Source of the DNA: a virus | DNA: 35,179 nucleotides | Strand: one strand, 5' to 3' | IMG/VR virus record: IMGVR_UViG_3300044617_001695 | Span: 1-35,179 of that record | Shown: positions 30,119 to 35,179 of the stretch, in pieces | Layout of the letters: every line of letters starts with the position of its first letter | Position numbering within the stretch: position 1 is the stretch's first letter | The notes under the pieces: generated by a model | The model's input: only the letters and a program-made list of their open reading frames with translations | Told to the model about the DNA's origin: nothing | Database searches by the model: none | Position numbers and translations under genes: made by a program

Positions 30119-30175
30119 CATCGTTTCCGCACGTTCACGGTTTCGTGATAATGCGGTGATTGCAGGCCACGCCGC

Positions 30176-32002
30176 ATGACCAAGCCACCCAGCAACGTGA
30201 CCCCGATCGGCGCGCGCCTGCGCAACGCGCCGGCGGCGCCGCGCCGGCACAGCGTGCTGCCCGAAGATTGCCCGATCACGCCGCTGGGCGTGGAAGGCAA
30301 GAAAAACTGGTTGCTGGACGCGCTGGGCCAGTTGATTTCCGCCACGCCGCAGGAACTCGGCGCGGCCTGGCTACCTAATCTTTTCACGCCGCACGTCAGT
30401 TACTTGGAAAAGCACTGGCCGCGCAAAACCAAGATCGTCGACAAGAAGGCCGGCACGGTTGAATGGGTCATCAACGGCATTAAGGCTGAGCAGGTGCGGG
30501 CGGATATTGTGCAGGCCTGCGGTGCGCTGGGCGTGTGGAGCCCGTACGCCAAAGTGCGTGGCAGGGGCGCCTGGCGCGGCGAGGATGGCGACCTAATCCT
30601 GCACTGTGGCGACGTGCTGTACATCAACGGCCAGATCACGCGGCCCTGCGTGCGCAACGGCATGGTCTATCCGGTCTACAGCGCGCGCCCGCGCCCGGCG
30701 GCAGATCCCGAGCCCGGCGGCGGCACCGGCGCCGGTCACCAACTGCTGACGATGCTCAACACCTGGTCATGGCATCGGCGCGGGCTGGACGCGCGGCTGC
30801 TGCTGGGCTGGGTCTGCGCGGCCATCCTGGGCGGCGCTCTGCACTGGCGGCCCGCCTGCTGGGTTACTGGCGACCGTGGCACCGGCAAATCCACCCTGCA
30901 GGAACTTATCCGCTGCGTGCTGGTCGACGGCGAAGGGATATATTCGGTTTCGGACACGACCGCCGCCGGTATCCGCAGCGCCGTGGGGTTCGACAGCCTG
31001 CCCGTCGGCCTCGATGAGCTGGAGGCCGAGGAAGACAACACGCGGGTCAACGCCGTGATCGGCCTGGCCCGCCAGGCCAGTAGCGGCGGCGTCATCCTGC
31101 GCGGCAGCAGCGACCACAGCGGCGCCAACTTCATCGCGCGCTTTGCGACGCTCTACAGCTCGATCCTCATACCGCCGTTGCGCGCACAGGACCGCAGCCG
31201 CATCGCCCTGCTGGGCCTGCGCCCGCTGGGCAACGCGCGGCCGCCCGTGCTGCGCCCCGACGAGTTGCGCGAGCTGGGCCAACGCCTGATGCGCCGCATG
31301 GCCGATCGCTGGCAGCATTTGCCGGCGGCCATGGAAACCTGGCGTGAGGCGCTGATGGCCCAGGGCTACGACAGCCGCGGCTGCGACCAGTTCGGCACGC
31401 TGCTGGCCTGCGCTGACCTGGCGCTGGAGGACGAGCCGATCGACAGCGACAGCTTGGCCGAGATCGTGGGGCGCCTGGTCGACAGCACGGCCGACGAACG
31501 CGCTGACGAGCTGGCCGATTGGGCGCGGTGCATCGAGCACCTTACCACCAGCGCCGGGCCCATCCTGCCGGGCAAGATGCCGGCCACGGTGGGCACGCTG
31601 ATGGCCATGGCGGCGGCGCGCCCGGTCATCCGCGATGCCGACACGGGCGACAGCCGCCGCCCCGACCCAAAGCAGCAGGCGGATGCAGCAGACATGCTTT
31701 CCATGATCGGGGTGCGCGTGATGGAGCACGCGCCCAACCAGCCGGCCATGGTGGCCGTGGCGAACAGCCACAAGGGGCTGAACGGGGTGTTCCAGGGCAG
31801 CCATTGGCAGGCGCGCAGCGGCGCCAGCGGCACGTGGAAACAGGCCCTGGGGCGCTGCCCTGGCGCCGTGGCCAGCGCGGCCGCGGTGCGCTTCCGTGGC
31901 ACGCAGCAGCGCGCCGTGCTGGTGCCGCTGGCCCGCATGCTGGGCGAATACGACGCGGCTGCGGCGGCCCCCACCTCAGCCGACACCAGCGACGCCACAT
32001 GA
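30176..32002 (+). CDS. Replicative ATPase/helicase (primase-helicase-like)
   Basis: 608 residues from ATG 30176. Walker A GDRGTGKST at 232-240 and a Walker B-like acidic pair at 280-281 (PVGLDELEAEED) lie in a P-loop core containing SVSDTTAAGIRSAVGFDSLP and a GGVILRGSSDHSG segment. This pattern belongs to a phage/prophage family of replication ATPases related to helicases. The N-terminal 200 residues may bind DNA or primase. It is followed directly by an iteron-rich region, as expected for an initiator-helicase. A broken copy of its first 14 codons lies at 29250. Confidence 0.75.
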   Translation: MTKPPSNVTPIGARLRNAPAAPRRHSVLPEDCPITPLGVEGKKNWLLDALGQLISATPQELGAAWLPNLFTPHVSYLEKHWPRKTKIVDKKAGTVEWVINGIKAEQVRADIVQACGALGVWSPYAKVRGRGAWRGEDGDLILHCGDVLYINGQITRPCVRNGMVYPVYSARPRPAADPEPGGGTGAGHQLLTMLNTWSWHRRGLDARLLLGWVCAAILGGALHWRPACWVTGDRGTGKSTLQELIRCVLVDGEGIYSVSDTTAAGIRSAVGFDSLPVGLDELEAEEDNTRVNAVIGLARQASSGGVILRGSSDHSGANFIARFATLYSSILIPPLRAQDRSRIALLGLRPLGNARPPVLRPDELRELGQRLMRRMADRWQHLPAAMETWREALMAQGYDSRGCDQFGTLLACADLALEDEPIDSDSLAEIVGRLVDSTADERADELADWARCIEHLTTSAGPILPGKMPATVGTLMAMAAARPVIRDADTGDSRRPDPKQQADAADMLSMIGVRVMEHAPNQPAMVAVANSHKGLNGVFQGSHWQARSGASGTWKQALGRCPGAVASAAAVRFRGTQQRAVLVPLARMLGEYDAAAAAPTSADTSDAT

Positions 32003-32144
32003 CCGCTACCACCCGCGCCCGCACCCGTGCTAGCCTCCGTCTGCCCGCGCCCCGCACCCTCAGGTGGAAGACAAACAGGCGGCGAGGGCACTTGCAGCGG
32101 CCCCGCGAATACTGGGGCGATACTGCAAAACCCAATGATATCAA

Positions 32145-32420
32145 GCGGGACGCGCCGGGACTTAACGGGACAGTTTGTTGTCCCGCGCAAGCCATTGATC
32201 CAACACGCGAAAAGCCGAACGGGACAGCGGGACAGGTTTTCCGGCCTCGCATGTGTGTGCGTGCGCGGGTGCGGGGGCAGGCGCGCGCGCTATGCGAGGG
32301 GATGGCGTGTCCCACTGTCCCATTCTTCTTATTTATCAGTTCCATCAATGCGATAGGGTGGGACAAGAGGCGGGACAGGTGCGGGACGGCAACGAAATCC
32401 TGTCCCGCGCAAGTCATTGA
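32145..32420 (+). other. Probable origin of replication with iterons
   Basis: Within the gene-free stretch 32003-32461, GGGACA or its complement occurs nine times (starts 32167, 32179, 32221, 32229, 32308, 32316, 32360, 32372, 32401), plus three GGGAC cores (32147, 32157, 32383). The 20-mer TGTCCCGCGCAAGYCATTGA is present at 32179-32198 and 32401-32420. An AT-richer stretch (32322-32350) lies between. Direct and inverted iterons plus a melting zone after the replication ATPase gene fit an origin; a packaging-initiation role is an alternative because the small terminase gene follows. Confidence 0.65.
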
Positions 32421-32461
32421 AATCAGGTGTGCGGTGCGCGTGACGGGGGCTTCCCGGGGGT

Positions 32462-32956
32462 GTGACGCCCGTGGGTAAGACCTCGGCCGAGCGGATGCGC
32501 GACCTGCGCGCCAGGCGCCGCCTGGCGGCCGCGCGCACCGTGGACGAGATGGAGGCGATGATGGCCGGCGGGGCCCAGCTGCCGTTGGCCGGCATTGTCG
32601 ACGGCGCGCGCGATCGCCGCCTGCCGGCACGCATCAGCGAGGCCCGCGACCAGCTGCTGGCGCGCTACAGCTCGCCGCTGGTGGCCTGGGCCGAGATCGC
32701 CAACCGGCCGGTGGAGCTGCTGGCGGCCGAGCTCTCGTGCACCAAGCTCGAGGCCATGCAGGTGCAGATGCGGGCGTTGGAGAACCTGGCGCCCTACCTG
32801 CACCAGCGCCAGCCGCTGGCGCTGCAGGCCGACGGCGCGGCGATCGCGCCGATCGTGCTGGGCATCAGCGTGGCCGCGGCCGCGCGCGTGGGCGCCGAGG
32901 GCAACGTGCTGGAAATCGTGGCGGATCAAGCGGTTAGCACCGAGGTGAAGCCATGA
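32462..32956 (+). CDS. terS: Terminase small subunit
   Basis: 164 residues from GTG 32462 (GGGGG run upstream; GTG 32471 is an alternative). A basic N-terminus (SAERMRDLRARRR) is followed by a helical region (LPARISEARDQLLARY, WAEIANRPVELLAAEL) and an amphipathic C-terminal part. Position immediately before the large subunit and the layout support a DNA-recognition subunit of the packaging motor. Its pac or cos target may be the neighbouring repeats. Confidence 0.7.
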   Translation: MTPVGKTSAERMRDLRARRRLAAARTVDEMEAMMAGGAQLPLAGIVDGARDRRLPARISEARDQLLARYSSPLVAWAEIANRPVELLAAELSCTKLEAMQVQMRALENLAPYLHQRQPLALQADGAAIAPIVLGISVAAAARVGAEGNVLEIVADQAVSTEVKP

Positions 32957-33234
32957 CTTGGACAGCGCCGACTTGGACAGCAGGCCGCAAAGCCAGGGCC
33001 GGCCTGGGTTTCCGGCCGGCCGCGCCACTGATCCGCTATCAGCGGCCGGGCGCCGGCGATCGGGCCAGGCCAGGCGTGCGACCCCCCCCTGCCACCCCTT
33101 GCGCCCCCCCGCCCCCCCACGCGCGCGCCCGCGTTCTTCGCCCCTGTCTGTCAGGACAGTTGAAGCGAAATTCGCGTGTTCGAGGCCAAGGGGGAGCCAC
33201 GGCCACCGGGTGGGGGTGCGGGGTGGCCGCATGA
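32953..33234 (+). CDS. Bridging ORF between terminase subunits
   Basis: 93 residues from ATG 32953, overlapping the small-subunit stop (ATGA) and itself ending in ATGA with the large-subunit start. The N-terminus has an in-frame repeat (TWTAP, TWTAG; bases 32955-32966 and 32970-32981) and RKARAGLGFRPAAPLIRYQ. The remainder is Arg/Pro/Gly-rich over a C-rich tract and looks weakly protein-like. It may serve mainly to carry ribosomes to the large subunit, or the DNA may be a packaging site. An inverted repeat CTGTC/GACAG lies at 33148-33159. Confidence 0.4.
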   Translation: MTWTAPTWTAGRKARAGLGFRPAAPLIRYQRPGAGDRARPGVRPPPATPCAPPPPHARARVLRPCLSGQLKRNSRVRGQGGATATGWGCGVAA

Positions 33235-34667
33235 GCAACCGCACGGTGTGGCAGGCGCCTGGCCCCGTGGCGCAGGCCTTCCTGGAGACCACCGACCTGG
33301 TGGCCGTGCTGCTGGGCCCGGTGGGCGGCGGCAAGACCGTGACCGGCCTGATGCGCGGCGTGTTCTGGTCCTATGGCTACCCGGCCGAAAGGGACGGGGT
33401 GCGTCGCATCAAGGGCGCGGTGATCCGGCGCACCTACGTGGACTTGTGGAGCACCACCATCCCGAGCTGGTGGGCGTGGTTCCCGCAAAGCCTGGGCACC
33501 TGGACCGGCGGGCAGGGCGGCCCGGCAAGCCACGTGCTGACCCTGCGCCACCCCGGCGACGGCGGGCTGATCGAGCTGACCGTGCAGTTCATCGGCCTGG
33601 GCGACCGCGAACTGGAAAGCGCGATGCGCGGCTGGGAAGGCAGCTGGTGCTACGTGGACGAGATCGACCTGATGGACCGCCGCGCGCCGGGCTGGCTGTT
33701 GAGCCGCACCGGCCGCCACCGGCTGGGCCAGGTGCCGGTGAAGCCGCCAGGCGCGGTGTGGGGCACCTGCAACGCGCCCGACGTGGACCATTGGATTTTC
33801 GCCGACTTCATCGAGCGCCCGCGCGACGCCTACCGGCTGTTCCGCCAGCCTTCCGGCCTGAGCCCCGACGCCGAGAACATCCGCATTCTGGGCCTCAGCT
33901 ACTACCCCGACCTGGTGCGCACCATGAGCGAATGGGAGGTGCGGCGCTTCGTGCGGTGCGAGTTCGGCCCGAGCCGCGACGGCCAGCCGGTCTATCCCGA
34001 ATTCAACGACCGGCTGCACATGAGCGAGACGCCGCTGGAGGTGCTGCCAGGCCGCACGCTGGTGCTGGGCCTGGACGCGGGCGGCACGCCGGCGGCCGCC
34101 GGCTTCCAGCGTGCGGCGAATGGCCAATGGCGCGGCCTGTTCGAGCTGGCCACCGACGGCACCGAGGTGGTGGGGCCAACCAGGTTTGGCGAGCTGCTGG
34201 CCGTGCAGCTGGCGGAAAAGCGGTTCCGCGGCCTGCGTATCGAAGCCTATGGCGACCCTTCCGCCGCGTGGGGCGCCGACACGCAGGCCGGCGAAGCTTC
34301 GTGGCTGGAAAGCGTGGGCAACGCGATCGGGCAACAGATCCTTCCAGCGCCCACCAACGCCGCGGCGCCGCGCATCGAGGCGCTGCGCCTGCCGCTGGCG
34401 CGGCTGATCGATGGCCGCCTGCCGGGCATGATCCTGGACCCCAGCATGCGCCAGACCCGCGGCAACCTGGCCAGCCGCTACCGCTACAGCGTGACCAAGG
34501 GCGAGCGCGGCAACGCGCCGATGAAAAACCACGCCAGCCACCTGACCGACGCGGAGCAATACGCGCTGTTGGGCGGCGGCGAATACGCGGCCGTGATGGG
34601 CCGCAAGCAGGTGCGTGCCGAAGCGCGCCGGCCGGTGATCGCTTCCACCAGCTTCAACCCGATCTAG
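33231..34667 (+). CDS. terL: Terminase large subunit
   Basis: 478 residues from ATG 33231; the longer open frame upstream covers the bridging ORF and is rejected. The ATPase domain has Walker A GPVGGGKT at 29-36 and Walker B CYVDEID with Asp143-Glu144. The nuclease domain has the first acidic residue at Asp282 (VLGLDAGGTP), preceded by PVYPEFN at 254-260. This is the packaging motor that pumps DNA into the procapsid and cuts it. Confidence 0.92.
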   Translation: MSNRTVWQAPGPVAQAFLETTDLVAVLLGPVGGGKTVTGLMRGVFWSYGYPAERDGVRRIKGAVIRRTYVDLWSTTIPSWWAWFPQSLGTWTGGQGGPASHVLTLRHPGDGGLIELTVQFIGLGDRELESAMRGWEGSWCYVDEIDLMDRRAPGWLLSRTGRHRLGQVPVKPPGAVWGTCNAPDVDHWIFADFIERPRDAYRLFRQPSGLSPDAENIRILGLSYYPDLVRTMSEWEVRRFVRCEFGPSRDGQPVYPEFNDRLHMSETPLEVLPGRTLVLGLDAGGTPAAAGFQRAANGQWRGLFELATDGTEVVGPTRFGELLAVQLAEKRFRGLRIEAYGDPSAAWGADTQAGEASWLESVGNAIGQQILPAPTNAAAPRIEALRLPLARLIDGRLPGMILDPSMRQTRGNLASRYRYSVTKGERGNAPMKNHASHLTDAEQYALLGGGEYAAVMGRKQVRAEARRPVIASTSFNPI

Positions 34668-34679
34668 AGGAATTCGACC

Positions 34680-35179
34680 ATGCCGCCCAAGACCACCACC
34701 ACCGCGCCCGCCGACGACGCAAACGCCAAGGATTGGGACGCCGAGCTGGCGGCCGAAATGGCGCACGCGGTGCCGAGCGTGGCGGTCAACCCGCCCGACC
34801 AGAACGTGCCGGCCGACCTGGCCGCGCCGATCGCCGCGCCGATCGCCGGCGCGTCGCCGGACATGATGGCGGCGATCGCGCAGCTGGTGGCGCAGACCGT
34901 GGCCGGCGTGCTGGCCGCCCAGCCCGGCAGCCAGCACGGCGCGAAACCGCAAGGCGCGCACTACCACGAGAGCGCGGCCGAGACGGAGCGCCGCCTGGCC
35001 GAGGAAGCCAAGAACCTGCCGCCCGCCGTCGACACGCGCGCGGAAATCGTGGTGCGGCTGGAGCAGCGGCACGTGGACTGGCTGCGCGCCGTGGCGCAGG
35101 CCGTGCCGGTGCGCGACACCAACAACCGGCCGCGCCCCATGACCGTGGAGGAAGCCGCCGCCTACGTCATTCGGCACGC
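34680..35179 (+). CDS. Protein after terminase, 3'-truncated, unknown
   Basis: At least 166 residues from ATG 34680 with AGAGGAA upstream; the frame is still open at the window end. The first half is Thr/Ala/Pro-rich (MPPKTTTTAPADDANAKDWD) with a hydrophobic MMAAIAQLVAQTVAGVLAA helix. The second half is charged and helical. It lies where a portal would be expected next, but nothing here resembles a portal. It could be a packaging accessory or head protein. Confidence 0.65.
   Translation, partial: MPPKTTTTAPADDANAKDWDAELAAEMAHAVPSVAVNPPDQNVPADLAAPIAAPIAGASPDMMAAIAQLVAQTVAGVLAAQPGSQHGAKPQGAHYHESAAETERRLAEEAKNLPPAVDTRAEIVVRLEQRHVDWLRAVAQAVPVRDTNNRPRPMTVEEAAAYVIRH

Noticed and set aside
32145-32420. 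CRISPR array in the repeat-rich region
   Set aside because: The repeats are 6-mers and one 20-mer in both orientations at irregular spacing; there are no regular spacers and no cas genes.
33147-33155. Near-match to the operator motif (TCTGTCAGG) upstream of the large terminase
   Set aside because: It is single, one base off, inside a candidate ORF and has no promoter around it.
33039-35177. 712-residue minus-strand frame opposite the terminase genes
   Set aside because: Long antisense frames arise here because G/C-ending codons suppress stops on the opposite strand. The His/Gly/Ala/Arg-rich product has no motifs, while the plus strand encodes a clear terminase.
1-35179. Autographivirus assignment based on the T7-like tail genes
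   Set aside because: No single-subunit RNA polymerase or T7-type DNA polymerase is visible, and the phage has a full lysogeny module; only the head-tail and ejection module is T7-like.

Overview
The window is most of the genome of a temperate podovirus (short-tailed phage) of a very GC-rich bacterium, probably a proteobacterium. Three things support this: a T7-style head-tail and ejection module, a complete lysogeny module, and a phage attachment site made from the 3' part of a proteobacterial-type tRNA-Lys(CTT) gene. Late phage genes lie on one side of that site and the integrase operon on the other, with no host DNA. The sequence is therefore the unintegrated (circular or virion) form, cut somewhere in the packaging/head region. 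The first gene lacks its start and the last lacks its end. No portal gene is visible; it should lie in the missing piece.

Layout. 1-16.8 kb (+): scaffold, major capsid, two small head proteins, tail tube and nozzle (gp11/gp12-like), four internal-virion/ejection proteins, a T7-type tail fibre and two small membrane proteins that look like lysis proteins. Several gaps in the head region hold strong hairpins. 16.9 kb: attP. 17.0-22.9 kb (-): a leftward early operon with a GIY-YIG-fold (MUG113-like) protein, tyrosine integrase, AlpA/Xis-like protein, J-domain protein, small P-loop ATPase and several short unknowns, nearly all coupled by 1-8 base overlaps. 22.9-23.75 kb: the immunity region, with a short repressor, a co-transcribed 60-aa membrane protein, and two promoters of identical geometry carrying five copies of a 9-bp palindrome. 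23.7-32.0 kb (+, with minus-strand insertions): Cro-like protein, small unknowns, HTH protein, Toprim primase, HNH endonuclease, DNA methyltransferase, winged-HTH protein and replicative ATPase/helicase. 32.1-32.4 kb: an iteron-rich region that looks like the replication origin. 32.5-35.2 kb (+): terminase small and large subunits and an incomplete gene.

Most interesting points: (1) a 990-residue virion protein that appears to be a polyvalent protein, with a membrane-active N-terminus, a PBECR-type nuclease domain of foreign base composition and a DdrB-like ParB domain; (2) a three-gene cassette inserted backwards between a broken copy and the intact copy of the helicase start, with its own promoter overlapping a 31-bp palindrome and a duplicated leader; (3) two chimeric junctions where the start of one gene is joined to a duplicated tail of another, which look like fossils of illegitimate recombination that loaded accessory genes; (4) the switch region, whose rightward transcript should be leaderless; (5) the origin candidate. 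No RNA polymerase, DNA polymerase or dedicated endolysin was recognised. Functions are assigned from motifs, length and order only; no database search was possible.
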